Source: Hemicentrotus pulcherrimus (taxonomy: Eukaryota; Echinodermata; Echinoidea; Camarodonta; Strongylocentrotidae). From it: a stretch of DNA of 41,334 nucleotides. Under the pieces are notes generated by a model, which saw only the letters and a program-made list of their open reading frames with translations, was not told the DNA's origin and made no database searches. This document shows positions 1 to 11,580 of this stretch, piece by piece (the stretch's first letter is position 1; every line of letters begins with the position of its first letter). The DNA is taken from NCBI GenBank assembly GCA_003118195.1, contig BEXV01000037.1, positions 625,214 to 666,547 on the forward strand. Reading direction: 5' to 3'. The translations under genes were made by a program, and so were the position numbers.

Positions 1-1866
1 ACTGCTTTGAGATTGAAAACCTTTAAATAAACAAATATTCAGTCATTTTGTCTACTTTTTTAGAGCCCAAACCTTGGAGGCATATTAGGAAATACTACTG
101 GGAACTTAGCCTTTTGACAAGGCCTCGTGACTCTGACTAAGCGGCAAGTGGTTTTCACTGCTCCGCATGAATTATTCATAGATACATGTTGACCAATCAG
201 AACGGCGATCCAGTCCAACTCGTGTTCATTCGCTGTAGAGGTCAGAGGTCTTAGACCGTTTGTTCGTATTACGTAGAGTTTACTGTGCATGTGTGTCTAT
301 TCGTGTGTGTGTGTGATGGATACTATATGCTGACGTCTTTGAGGATACGTTCGCTGATTGGACGCTACCATTTCGGTAGCGAAATCGAGTCAGAAACAAA
401 GGTTAACATAAGAAATTGAAATCACATTACTAAAGGCTACTTGGCAGCCCTTCTCGCTCTCTCGTTCACCTTGGTTTTTGCGATTAGTCTCGTTTTAGTC
501 GCTCGGCGTCTAACAGACAAGTGGCCTTGTTTAAAGGCTACTGGGAACTGGAACCAAGTGAGTTTTAATCCTAGTCTAGTGATCTCCCCAGTACAAAACC
601 TATATTTGTTACTGTTCAACAGATGCTGAAAAGGCTGAGGCCCAATTGTTTCTCTGTCCTATAAGATTAACAGGGTTTATAATCCCTCCTTCAATGGATG
701 TCTGCACTCCACTCTCCAGTTCTACCAAATTTCTTTTGACGTGTGTGATGCCGATGATTCTGTGGGAAGATGAGCCCCAATTTTGATATCTAATGCCTCA
801 AATCTCAAGAGGACTTTGAATAGAGTTTGTCATCCAGTCGCTACAGTGACGTATGTAGATGCTTGCATTAAGTTTTGTCCGATCCATGGGAGGTTGTGTG
901 TGTGTTTGTGGAGGGATAGGGGAAAGAGGAAGTAAAAGAAATTAGGCAAGAGTTAATCATTCATTTTAATTTGTATTGTATTATATTTTTTTAATTAAAT
1001 GATATTAATATATGCTAATTGTTTGTTCATACACATGTAAAATCATATAAATCTTGTGCATTTTAAATCTTGACATAAACAATTTATAATAGTATTACAT
1101 ATTACCCAATTATTTGATATTCACAGTGTCCCTGTAAACATGGACCCAAGTCATATGATTGATTCAAACATGGTACTCCTGTCATCTGCAGGCCTTTCAT
1201 TTATATCCTGATCAGTTGAACTGTCCCAAGATGAGTCAACCATGATGAATGTCTTTACAAAAGATTGACCATTGTCAGCATGCTAAATAGCATCATGATT
1301 AGGTGTGAGAGGGACTGGACAGATCCTATAGTCCCTCTGGTCAGGGTCTAAATGGGACCAAAGAGATGGGGAGACCAGATGAATAGTGGGAAGAGAAAGA
1401 AAGAACAATGGTAGTTCGATGGGATCAGTAAGGAGCTGCATTGTGGTCCAACACAGGGGGACCACACGCAAGATAACACCCTGGATGTAGAGAGGTGTAA
1501 AAGAGGTCATCGAGGTCTGGCCAGCTTGGGGATCAGCGGAAAGACCGGTGGGAGGGCTATTGGTCAAAATGTGTCCAGTAATCAGCTTACTAGACTCTTG
1601 AATCTTCATGAAGAGTTCATCTTCAAGAGTAGAATAGAATTGATACATCGCTTTGATATAGCTATAGCTGCTGCTCTGTTCATCACCAACAATGAGCTGT
1701 AGGTCAAATCACTTTCATCTGACCATCTTCATTTAAGCTATCCACCTGTGGTGTGGAATTTCCATAAAAGAGTTGTGCTTTGCTATTATTTATAATGATA
1801 AATGAAAGTCGGGTAAGATATAGAACAATAATTACTTCATGTAATGGGTTCTATTTAATGATTCTA
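1..1866. other. non-coding stretch, no gene recognised
   Basis: No exon or RNA gene could be recognised. The first 550 bases are richer in CpG than the rest and contain a short hairpin, GCTACC-atttc-GGTAGC, near 364-380. A TG-rich patch lies near 303-315. A hydrophobic open frame at 420-629 has no ATG and is not called. One ATG-initiated frame on the minus strand (1283-1648) is listed separately. Confidence 0.5.
1283..1648 (-). other. unassigned 121-codon open frame
   Basis: This minus-strand frame begins with a true ATG, runs 121 codons and ends in a stop (last residues PLTPNHDAI). It reads as a proline-, serine- and leucine-rich sequence (early segment MYQFYSTLEDELFMKIQ) with no domain I recognise. 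There is no visible promoter, splice border or neighbouring exon. It could be a chance frame, a fragment of a decayed mobile element or a last exon of an unknown gene. A chance frame is the most likely reading, because frames of this length occur elsewhere in the window. Confidence 0.15.
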
Positions 1867-2240
1867 TTAAAGGTAAAGACCAGTATTGGAAACGCCCCAA
1901 TTTCACTAAATGAAATGGAAGCTCTCATTACCAATCATGTGAAAGAATATATTTTGACTAATACATGATGATAAAAAATTTGCCGGGAAACCGCCTACTA
2001 ATTCATATATTTGGTAAATTAGTTTCTCTCATGGTCTGTGAGAGATACAGGGTAGTCCCATATACATCTTTCTGTGTATAGTGCTTGTAACTTTACGAAG
2101 AATGGGCCATATTTCTTATCATTTTGATGATTCCAGAACCTTACAGATGCTAGATGCTAGATGATCAACCTTTTCTGATCGATTCCACAACGTTTCTTTC
2201 ACAATGCAATCGCATGACCATAACTGGTCTTTACCTTTAA
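1867..2240 (+). mobile_element. family A MITE, copy 1 (TTAA-type)
   Basis: The element is bounded by TTAA at 1867-1870 and 2237-2240. Immediately inside are inverted ends AGGTAAAGACCAGT and ACTGGTCTTTACCT. Its interior aligns almost throughout with the copy at 14892-15298 and, in reverse, with about two thirds of the element at 17193-17575. It carries no transposase and is about 370 bp, so it is a non-autonomous miniature element. TTAA duplications with TTAAAGG-type ends are known from the T2/Kolobok group in Xenopus. That assignment is inference from the ends only. An open frame at 1780-1968 runs across the left end and is not a gene. Confidence 0.85.
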
Positions 2241-2281
2241 AAAGGAACCTTTCAAAAACATGAAATCAAAGGATAGTGACT

Positions 2282-2328
2282 AGAGAGAGAGAGAAAGAGA
2301 GGGAGGGGGAGGGAAAGGGGGGAGGGGT
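2282..2328 (+). repeat. GA-rich purine tract
   Basis: Nearly uninterrupted purines, (GA)n grading into G-rich GGGA repeats. Simple sequence with no gene. Confidence 0.9.
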
Positions 2329-2497
2329 GAGATGGCAAGATGGAGATTACTAGACTGGAGGACTTAAGGCTAGCGTAAATCTTTAAGAAGCTGAGTCTTC
2401 ATCCTTTTCACAAACATTCACCTCTGGGCTCAGATGGGTGTTAACAGAAATGATTCTTCTGCAACATTAGTTAGGTAGGTATACAATACAGACTGTA

Positions 2498-2897
2498 AAG
2501 GCCTGTCATCATCAGCCTGAGTTGACCAAATAGCCCGCTATTTCTGAACTGGGTAATTAGCCAGATCACGAAATAGTGGGCTATTTGCTCAGGAAATCTT
2601 GGGCTAGTTTGCAAAATAGCCCGTTATTTGTGGTCCGCTTTCACTTGCCCAAAGGCTCAGAAAGATTTCTCAATCCCAGAAGGCACGTTAATTTGTTAGC
2701 TCGAAGCAGGGTATGTTAGTTTAACTTTCATATCCCTGCTCGAAGGGTCCTTCTCCCACTATGCATGCAGGCACTCAGCAGATTTCTCGAGCTCTAGTGT
2801 AGAGCCGATTAAGACGCGATTTGTAACTTTGGACTTATTTCTCGGATCACAAAATAGTGGGCTATTTTGCCAACTCAGGCTGATGCAGACAGACCTT
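2498..2897 (+). mobile_element. foldback-type MITE, copy F1
   Basis: The left end (2498-2543, beginning AAGGCCTGTCATCATCAGCC) is the imperfect inverted repeat of the right end (2851-2897, ending GCAGACAGACCTT), over about 45 bp. The interior contains several more copies of the palindromic motif AAATAGCCCGCTATTT and its variants. The right half is directly homologous to the neighbouring element at 2965-3371, sharing GACGCGATTTGTAACTT. It has no coding capacity. I could not fix a target-site duplication, so the superfamily is unknown. Confidence 0.75.
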
Positions 2898-2964
2898 GAA
2901 TGTATTGTTAGGCTCATTTTTTGAACCCTTGAGGCTATCTTGTAGTAGAAGATTATGGTGATGC

Positions 2965-3371
2965 AAGGCCTGTCATCACTATCTCAAGATTGCCAAATAT
3001 CCAGCTATTTGAACTATCCCGATCGCAAACTATGCAGCTAATTTGCGTCTTCATCAGACCGAAAGTCCGAAGTAGCAATTAGCGGGATATTTGGTCGGGA
3101 TAGCATCCCAAGATATCTTGGGATAGTTTGCAAAATATCCCACTATGTGGCAAAATATCCAGCTATTTGTCCAGTACCTCTTCACCAGACCGAAGACTCG
3201 CACTATGCCCGAATGTTAAGTAAAATATCTGGAGCTAATTTCTCAAGATCAAGTTTCAAGTGTTGAGGTTGAATCTCGAGCTGATGAGGACGCGATTTGT
3301 AACTTCGCGATTATTTCCCAAATCAGAAATAGCGGGCTATTTGGCAATCTTGAGATGATGAAGACGGGCCT
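2965..3371 (+). mobile_element. foldback-type MITE, copy F2
   Basis: Left end AAGGCCTGTCATCACTATCT and right end AGATGATGAAGACGGGCCT are imperfect inverted repeats that continue inward through TCAAGATTGCCAAATA. The interior is built of short palindromes around GCCAAATATCCAGCTATTTG. It includes a perfect 20-bp palindrome at 3105-3124. It lies only 67 bp from F1 in the same orientation. The left arm matches the arms of the larger element at 13012-13520. No open frame of note is present. Confidence 0.75.
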
Positions 3372-3936
3372 AGTGTTTCAGAAACTTTACTTGGAGTGAT
3401 CTTTTGTGGGGGTGATTTCTCACTCAAAGTTACTGCCTGTGTGGACTCAATGAACTTCATGGTTTCACCAGTTTTTAGTTCCAATTCATTTGTACTGTAA
3501 AGCTTTGAAAACTCTTTATTTTGGTCCAGTGTGGACCCACATAATTATAAGTGGGTCGTTATTTAAAACTTCGGAGAATTGATAACCTAAACAGTTGCAG
3601 TGTGAACATATCTATTTGCTCTACTACTTTGTTTTCATTTGGTCTTACTGCATATATGCACACATAAGCTAGGACCACTTTGTAAAAAATGGAAGCCAGT
3701 AGAAATGCCCTCATGTTGTACAAAGCTTAAGGAGGTGCATTGAAACGGTGAGAAAAGGAGTAGGTTTTAGGATTTAGATCATGTAAATAATTACATGAAG
3801 ACTGAAACTTGAATTTGGTGAATAATAGCTATTGGGTTGTCTCCACAAATATTGGAAGTTAGCGATGAAGTTACTCTATCAAGTTTGGTGGATGTAGAAT
3901 ATTGTAAGCCTCAAATGGATCTTTATGATTGCTGTA
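3372..3936. other. unannotated spacer
   Basis: AT-rich unique-looking sequence between two mobile elements. I see no exon, RNA gene or repeat in it. Confidence 0.5.
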
Positions 3937-4486
3937 TTTTGTTGTACTACCGGTATGTCCCATTTGCAGGCCCAAAAAATGAAAAAGTTAAATTCCAACT
4001 GCATTTGAAAGATAATACTAATTCAAAACTTCCCTTAAAAAGGTGGGGCTTGAAAATGTCGTCAAGTGGGAAAATAACAACTATTAGTTGTCAAATCGAC
4101 CTTTAGGGCTATAGAGCCCAAAAGTAATTGTCTTGATTTTCAGACAATTGTACCGAATGGTCATACCTTTTATGCTGCGAAAAGATTCAATCAGTTAAAT
4201 CTTGGCCATCACAAGAAGTGGATTATTGATGTAGACAAATGCTCATGTACCCTTTACAATTTTTTTCATTTATGCTATTACCAAAGAAGAAAAAAAAGGC
4301 ACTGTCAAGACTCAATAGTGTCTGACAGTGAAGTCTAGCAAGTAAACAGGTTTCCTTGCATAATTTGAATATGCAGACACTGCTAATGTTTAAATTTCAC
4401 AGATAGGACATAGATGACATATTCATAATTCCTGCAAAGTTCTACATCATTTGAGGTTGGCTGCAAAAGGGACATAGTACCTTTAA
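3937..4486 (+). mobile_element. family B MITE, copy 1, with open-frame remnant
   Basis: The right end carries the terminal sequence GGGACATAGTACCTTTAA, with TTAA at 4483-4486. The left end is degraded but still shows GTACTA...ATGTCCCATTTGC, which is the inverse. From about 3957 to 4333 it is roughly 90% identical to the reverse complement of 21534-21906. A reading frame is open from about 3837 to 4106. It would continue to a stop near 4334 but for one extra base near 4100. The other copy keeps the same frame open across that point. I do not recognise the encoded sequence (segment MSSSGKITTISCQID). It is a non-autonomous element or a remnant of a larger one. Confidence 0.75.
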
Positions 4487-5189
4487 CATGCAGTTATATA
4501 CAGTGCAAAACTTGAGATGATCAACAAGGCGTAAGGAAAACCTTTGAATATTTGTTGGATAAAACCTCTTATACAAAATCTCAAGTTGGTGACTGGCGGC
4601 AAGCTATTTATATCACTTAATCAACATTGGCAAAGAGCAAAAAGGCCATTATCAAGGACATAAACATGTTCATTAAATGCTTTCTGGCTTGGTCGATAGA
4701 TAGGTGCGAAAACTATAAAACAAGGTTAATGAAATCAGTGGTTAGTTTCGTGGTTTTTGAAGTAAATGATCAAGACTTTAAAATGGTATAACTATAAACT
4801 GTATAGAACTCAATGAAGCCATTGAATGGTGTGAAGTGTTTTGTATTGTTCATTGGGTTTAATGAGGCACCAATGTGCATTGATCGCCAATCTTGCTGTT
4901 TAAGCAGTAAACAAGTTTTATGAAGGAGTCCCTTTGGCTTTAGCCTGTTGACTACTGCATTATATTACCATAATTCCATATGTTTCATAAAGTAACCAAC
5001 TGGTTTTTGTAGGAAGTGGCTTATATAGGGACCTTTAACAGCAGCAGATTTTCAAGAGGGACAAGAGTCCTTTTTATTTTGTAACCTCGATCCTCTGGAA
5101 TGGGAATTCTACTGAATTCTAGCATCCCCATAGACTTAGTACCTACAACGCATGGATCCTGCAAGCAATATGCAATATACACACAAGCT
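4487..5189. other. unannotated spacer
   Basis: No gene found. A lone terminal-like sequence, AGGGACCTTTAA, lies at 5027-5038 and resembles the ends of the neighbouring TTAA elements. I could not find a partner end upstream. Confidence 0.4.
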
Positions 5190-5698
5190 TTAAAGGTAAT
5201 ACAAAGTTTTGGGAAATTTTGAAAATTTGGTGGATAATGATTCTTTACAATTTTGATATATTTGGATGCCCCTGTGGATGAATAATAAGCACTAAAAAAT
5301 TAGCCCCTAAAACACTTCTGCTTTCGAGAAAAAATGAAAATAAAAATTTATTGGTACTCCCGATAAATTTTGATAAATTTCAAATAGCGCATACGGCCAT
5401 ACAATGGTAGCTGCGACCCTGAAAATTTCAGAATATGTAGTTGTGATATATAACTACCAAACAGGAATAGCTTACTGGTCAAAATTAGTCAAGAAACATT
5501 GTTTTATAGCTTAATTAATATCTTGACCTTGAGAGGGTGCTATACAACATAAAGAGTTTGTTATTAATAATTTCATATCTTTAGACTCGATTTCAACCGC
5601 GACAGCGATCACTGCATATTGTAGGATCGCATATGCTTCCAATATGTTCATTTGAACCAAATTCATGACCCCATACCAAAACTTTGTATTACCTTTAA
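5190..5698 (+). mobile_element. family C MITE (TTAA-type)
   Basis: TTAA at 5190-5193 and 5695-5698 flank a near-perfect terminal inverted repeat of about 20 bp: AGGTAATACAAAGTTTTGG on the left and CCAAAACTTTGTATTACCT on the right. The interior of about 470 bp is AT-rich. It shows no resemblance to families A or B and has no transposase frame. The end structure is the same as family A (TTAA plus AGGTA), so a shared transposition machinery is likely. I saw only this copy in the window. Confidence 0.85.
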
Positions 5699-8612
5699 GC
5701 TTTATTTGAACAAGAAGCAGCACTTGATATAGATGAAGTAGTACACCAGGTCTGTGGTAAAAGACAGACCTTCAACTTCTAGTTGAACTCCATGAAAGCT
5801 TTCAATGCAGGATTAAAGGGCATGATGTTAATCTTTAAATCTTGTATTAGTCATCCAGTACAATGTTATGTTTAGGATAGTTTTGGAAGATGCTACAGTT
5901 GGCCCTTCTTTCATCAGTTCTTTTAAGGTACTTTCATGCCTCCATTTTGTATAGAAGTCCAGAGACTCCAGACCCCAAACAAAGTCTTGGCCATTCAGCC
6001 TTGTGAAAGAGATAGGAAGTGACATGAGTGGGCAGAGAATACATGCTAATTGGCATAGGGGTTAAATCCTTAATCTTCAATGGATTCTGTTTGGTGATGG
6101 GGGAAGTCCACCCTGTTTGTGGTCTATTGAGTATTATAATAGATCAAAGCCCATGAGGACAATAGTTAAGAGGCTAATCAGTCTTAAATCCATGGGATGT
6201 TGAGACTGGTCAAAAAGACATGGTGGTAAGAAAGAGGAGACAGTCCAAGAAAGCAGGAAAAAACCAATAAATTTTGTTGGCATGATTAAAGAAATGAAGA
6301 GGCCATTTTGTAAAGAAGATGTTTTGACTTTGAACTTCATAGAGTAAGTAGCTGAATAATTGTTTGTCAAGCAGCTGTTTACTGTTATGTTACTGTTAGT
6401 CATTTGACAGACAGTAAAAGAGCACACTTTGTCAAGAAGAAAGAAAGACCAAACTGGAGTCAGAGCTTGTGACACTTCTAGGAATTGTGTGTACCTTTAC
6501 TGTAGTCTTTATGTTGGTCCTATTCATGTTGCAAATTGCTCTGGTCCAGATTCACCTTCAGAATTGAGAAACACAGATTCATAATAATTTTCAATGATTT
6601 CACAGCAGAAGTTTCATCAGAAACTCATGTGCTTACAGAAGGGGACAAATTTGTAAATGTGTTCTTTTTTTATTGTAGAAGTAGAAGCCTTTAAAAATGG
6701 TGGGAAGCTTGCACCTGATATGTACAACCATACAGTACGCTGTTGTGAACATATATTGTGAATATTGAACAGGACTATTTGGACATATACAAGAATGGGG
6801 ATGATTTAATCCTGTTACTACGAATGGAACAAGTGACCTTTATGGGGATTGGGAATTAAAAGAACCGGAATGAATTTCTCTAGCATCAAGCCTTAGCTTG
6901 GGTAAGCTGAAGCTGTGTATGGTGTTCCTAAGAGGATTGTGATTAGGATGTCAGAAATGATATAATACAGGGGAAAATAATCGTAGAACTAAGCCCAGGG
7001 TTTCTGTAGAAAGGGAACCCCTGTAATCACCGGCCAAGGATAGTACATCTAGGGTTTAGTACGGATCTACTATGTTACATCACAAATGGGACTCACTGTG
7101 TTAATTCTACCGTAACATTTAATGGAGGGTTGAGGTGAGAAAATTGTAAACTAAAAATACTTAGCAGGTCTTTTCAGATTGCTGCACTTTCATTTAATAA
7201 CATTTAATTGTGTTTCATCCAGAAATGTTCTGAAGTCACTTAGTATGCATTTTGTATTCATTTGCTATTTTTAAAAACCTGTTCAAAATTATGCATGATT
7301 TAAATCGGGCTAGAGTCTAGGGAATAAGTGTTATCAAAGCTATTTTTGTTTCCAATTGGTGAAATACCTTTGCTCTGGGTTTACCTTTTGATCATGATTT
7401 TTCTTTCATTCTACATTTGGCATTTTACTTCTGTTCTGATGTTTTTGTCAATGTGTCATCCTTACTATTGGCACTGTCACTATCATTATTATTCTCATCA
7501 CTGTCATCATCATCATCACTATCATCATTGTTATTCATCATCCGATGATGCACCTTCTCTTACTTCCCAAACACACTCTCTCTACCAGTACCAGTGTCCC
7601 ATCCTTCATTCCATCCTCCAGCAGTCCTCCCTCCTCTTGCCAAGCCCCTTTGTGTCCCACATCTGTCTGGGAGCTGATCCTGGAGCTCACCTCCCCATGA
7701 CCCACCGATCGGCTCGCCAGGTCAAGAGGTTTTTGGCGTCTTGCCATCTTGCTCATGTTTCCCACCTAACTTACACAGGGTAAGGTTACACCTCACATTT
7801 TTCACATTTGCGAGGTAATTTTCCTCCAATATTATACCAGTAGAAAACGATCAAATGTTATATTGGTATGTGATTCGAGCAAATGGAGGGCATCGATATC
7901 CCTCCCTCCACCACCCTGTCCGGCTGATCGGAGGTTGAGTACTGAGAGCGTTGGTCTCATACACCCTTCTTTAGCTATGTCAGTATGAAACCATGGCGGA
8001 CAGTTCAGCCTTGTTGATGGGATAACTCAGATAGGTGTGAGAATTTTACTTTATAAAACCCTTTCCAACTTCAAATCACTAAACGGGCTTCATTTACATT
8101 TAACAACCCATAATATGGCTTCACTCAGACTTTTTGAAATGCAGGGCAACCACAATCGTTGAACTTCTCGCAAAGGAGGAAACAGGACATGGTGGAGTGC
8201 AGCTAGTAGCTGGTACTGAGAAGGTGGGACCCCCTATACACCTGGTGTACCGCAGTCACTTTGCCTACAATCTACAAGCCTCTGATGTTGATTATGACTG
8301 GCATGTGTTTAGATATTCTAAAGGGTGGTATGCACATGAATGCTTAAGCACATGTGTGGCTTGATTGTAACTCAACATCTAATGCTGAAAGCAAGGATGT
8401 AGATATCGTGAGGTTTGGACTTTTGCATCATCACAAAATTGTTGTCCATGTGATAGATTGCTCTGAGGATAAATGTGCCTTTCTTTTTATAGCTGATGTT
8501 ATTCCCTGAGTAGAATTAAATTGGTGGTTCCCAAAGGTAAAATTACTGCAGCATTGGTATATAGTATCCATAAGAGAATGGAATGCTTTGGTATCAAACA
8601 TATCAGATACTA
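5699..8612. other. non-coding stretch, no gene recognised
   Basis: About 2.9 kb with open frames that look like chance: minus strand 5828-6025 and 6134-6475, plus strand 7328-7783 and 8134-8364. The 7328-7783 frame passes through a CAT microsatellite, which explains its histidine run. The 8134-8364 frame begins with TTG just before an AG acceptor-like site (8141-8142). It has fairly balanced codon use but no recognisable domain. A more GC-rich patch lies at about 7600-7740. Confidence 0.4.
7474..7546 (+). repeat. imperfect CAT/ATT trinucleotide repeat
   Basis: Interrupted runs of CAT, CAC and ATT triplets such as TCATCATCATCATCAC. In one frame this reads as a histidine-rich stretch, which is an artefact of the repeat. 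Confidence 0.85.
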
Positions 8613-9051
8613 GAAGAGAAATAAGTCTGAGGAAGTGAGCGAGAGAAACAATGAGAGAGATTGGGTGTGTGTGAGATAAAGAGAAAGATAGAAAAGGAGA
8701 AAGAGTAGAAGGGAGAGAGGGAGAATGAGATGCAGAAAAGGGAAGACAGAAAAAGAAGGATGGAAAGATAGAGAGATGGTGGGAGAGGGAGAATTAAGGG
8801 AGGGGGACAGAGAGAGAGAGAGAGAGAGGGACCATGGCGAATGGATAGAGGTTGACAGGAGATAAAGAGGAGGGGGACAGAGTGACAAAGAAAAAGGAGG
8901 GTGGAAGAAAGAAAAAGAAAGAAAGGAGAAAGAAAAATTAGAAAAAGAAGGTAAGATGAAAATTTAGAAATAGAGTTAGTGATATGATGAAAAAATTGAT
9001 AGGTAGCTGATTGTAGACATTTATATCTAGGGGATATAGAGGAGATATAAG

Positions 9052-9126
<75 letters not shown>

Positions 9127-9246
9127 CAAAAGGTGAGAAAGAGGGGAAAAGAGAAATTGTATATCTGAAATATGGAAATTATAAAATACAAGAAAAACAA
9201 ACTCATGACATAGAAAAGGAGAAAGGGGTAAAGATTATATTAAACA
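8613..9246 (+). repeat. long polypurine tract with (GA)n core
   Basis: More than 600 bp in which the + strand is strongly purine-biased. It contains (AG)n at 8809-8829 and a 60-bp (AG)n run at 9062-9121, preceded by (TA)n at about 9051-9062. The stretch at 8950-9050 is less pure. Open frames on the opposite strand (8610-8888 and 8938-9129) encode only Ser/Leu/Phe repeats and are products of the simple sequence. Confidence 0.9.
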
Positions 9247-11513
9247 GCAGGAAGAAAAAACAAATCGTGGAATTTCGCTGGTCCATCATGTCAGGAGTTC
9301 ATGAGTATGTCTGCCTATTACCAATGGACAATCCATCTCTTTCATCGACTCGGGGGTGAATGCCCAAACCAACTGGCAGCCGTGTCACTAGCTGGTCTTT
9401 CGCTCATCAAATAACATGTTTGACTGTGGGCTTTTCTATTCAATACCTACTGCTTTTTTCCTCCCACCCCCCACCCATGTCCTGGTGCATAAAAGAGGTT
9501 GGGGTCGAGGAGACAAAGTGATGTAGTGTGGTGTATCATCGTCTTGTTGGTCTGTGCACTTGGTGTGCGTGCTTGGGACGGAACGAGGATGACATGCACT
9601 TGGCAGGATGTGTTTTTGTTTACCCAGTTGATGGTTAGAACATGCCTTTCTCGCTCTTGGCCCCAACATCCAGTTTACTTTTCCAAGGAATAGATCACTT
9701 CAAACTCATTGTCTTAGTGATGATGAATGTTTGGTCTGTAGGTCAGTACCCGGTAGTTTGCGAGGAAGCGTTGGATGTTGCAGACGTAGGAATGTCTTTC
9801 AACAGCATGACTCAAAACTATGTTTACATTAATTTTATTGCTACAACATTAAGAAACAAACAAACTTGGTAACTGTTTACCCTCATGTAATATTTTTAAG
9901 TACATTAATTTTTTTGTTTTTAATTACATGTGTTGCGTTTTGGTGATTCGTCCTCTATGTAATATCCGTTATAACAAGGTTATGATTTATTTCAAAGAAA
10001 AAAGAAAAAGTAGAGAGACATTTTTAAAACTAACTAATCCTTGTTTAACTTTTAGATTTGGAGAAAGGTAGCAAACAAAAGTACACTTAAAAAGTAATTA
10101 TTAAGATCTGTATGTTTATTTTGAGCACAGAAGTTGAATAAAACTAATGAGTCATTTGTTCAAGGATTTTAGGGGTTACGTTGTGGACATGTTATAAAGC
10201 TGTTATCTTCTGAAGTGTTTTGGTGGTGGAAAAGATGTTTTCCCTTTGTAAGTATTTGCAGTGCAGGGGTTGGTTAAAACCAAAATATACTTTATTTTGC
10301 TGGAAGCAAAAGATGCATTCTTTGTTCTCCTCCAGAAGTGTTACATTCAACAGATGACTTGGAGGAGGCAGAAGGATTAGGGATATGTCATGCTTGGACG
10401 ATAGAATAACATCTTGAAAAAGAGTTAATTACTGGCTCTGTGAGAGAGTTTCTTCTTCAAATTGGTCAAAATTCAATGCTCCAGTCAACTGCTATACGTG
10501 CATAACTTCAGGCTAGCTTTTTCAAAGAACGGCTGGTTTAATTCTCCTGTATTCACAAAGGAAAAACTGCAACAGTGAGCAATTTGTTGCAGTGATGCAA
10601 AGTGGTGTTTTGTGAGTGACTTATTGTGATTTGACTCTCCCTCCTTTCAATTAATAAGATGGCAGAATGCAGTAGCTACATATCATTTGGTTAGAACCAG
10701 AAGGTTGTTTAACACTTTTAGCACTTTAAATGATGCTCCCAAGGCTGATTTTCTCCAGACATTAGATGAGATTTTTAGGCAAGGGACAACCTCTTTACAA
10801 ATCACCCTTATGTACATGTGCAATTCATGTCACATCCAATGAGAAGTTGAGAATAAACATCCAGAAATACTCCAATGGTCCTCAGAGCATTAGTCATAGG
10901 TACTCATGAATTTGATTTCTCCTCCCTGGTTGGCGGGGTGTTCTTAAGAGGGGGAAGCTGTACTCAAGCAGATGTTGTATCAGGTATTATGGACTCTGTA
11001 TTTCCGCCCCTCTTTTCTCAGCTAGTCTGAAATAAGGGGCTTATATGTAGATTATCCCCACCTTCTAGTTTGTTAGAGATGTGAGAAAAGAAGATCTAGT
11101 GTGATTTGGTGCGCTTGGTGAATTCATTCAATGGATCCCCCAAGCCAGGAGGCTAGGAGTTGGGTCCATGTCGCTTTTCTTCAAAGGAAGGCTATCATGA
11201 GATGTCAGATAGCTTTACGACTGACTGACCGCAGCTGATCTGATCAAGGAATGAAAAGTGACTGGCATATCCAGCATTAGCCTACTGTTAGTTCTCTTTT
11301 TTTAAAAATATTAATCTTCATGCTCTATGGTCATTGCTTACCTCAGACTTATCATGGATAGTGTTTGCTCAGGGAGATATGCTGTTGGTCAAAAAATTAT
11401 TATTATTTTTTACGTGGGGGGGGGGGGCAGTATGTAAACGGCTATAGTCCTATACATTTAATGCATATAGGGTGAGAAGGGAGGAATAACAAGAAAAGTT
11501 GAGAGGAGGATTA
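9247..11513. other. non-coding stretch, no gene recognised
   Basis: No exon recognised. An open frame at 9499-9693 has a hydrophobic N-terminal segment but starts with TTG, so it is not called. A run of 12 G lies at 11416-11427. Confidence 0.45.
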
Positions 11514-11580
11514 GGGAGAGAGAGAGAGAGAAAGAGAGAGAGAGAAAGACAGAGAAAATCACAGAGAGGCAGAGAGATAG
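11514..11580 (+). repeat. (GA)n microsatellite
   Basis: Imperfect (AG)n interrupted by AAAG and ACAG units, again with purines on the + strand. Confidence 0.9.

Noticed and set aside
420..629. Hydrophobic, signal-peptide-like frame
   Set aside because: The upstream stop at 417-419 leaves no ATG before the hydrophobic part, and no acceptor site is evident.
5027..5038. Lone AGGGACCTTTAA, with inverse TTAAAGGTCCCT at 19166-19177
   Set aside because: They resemble TTAA-element ends and both lie near AAGTAACCAACTG, but the flanks do not align and the distance is 14 kb, so no element can be bounded.
7328..7783. Histidine-rich 151-codon protein
   Set aside because: The histidines come from a CAT microsatellite, and the start is not ATG.
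8134..8364. Possible upstream ADAMTS propeptide exon
   Set aside because: An AG acceptor-like site and fair codon use, but the frame ends in a stop and shows no propeptide similarity.
8610..9129. Ser/Leu-rich minus-strand proteins
   Set aside because: They are translations of the complementary strand of GA microsatellites.
9499..9693. Possible signal-peptide exon for the ADAMTS gene
   Set aside because: It starts with TTG rather than ATG, has no matching propeptide sequence and its phase link to 20500 cannot be shown.
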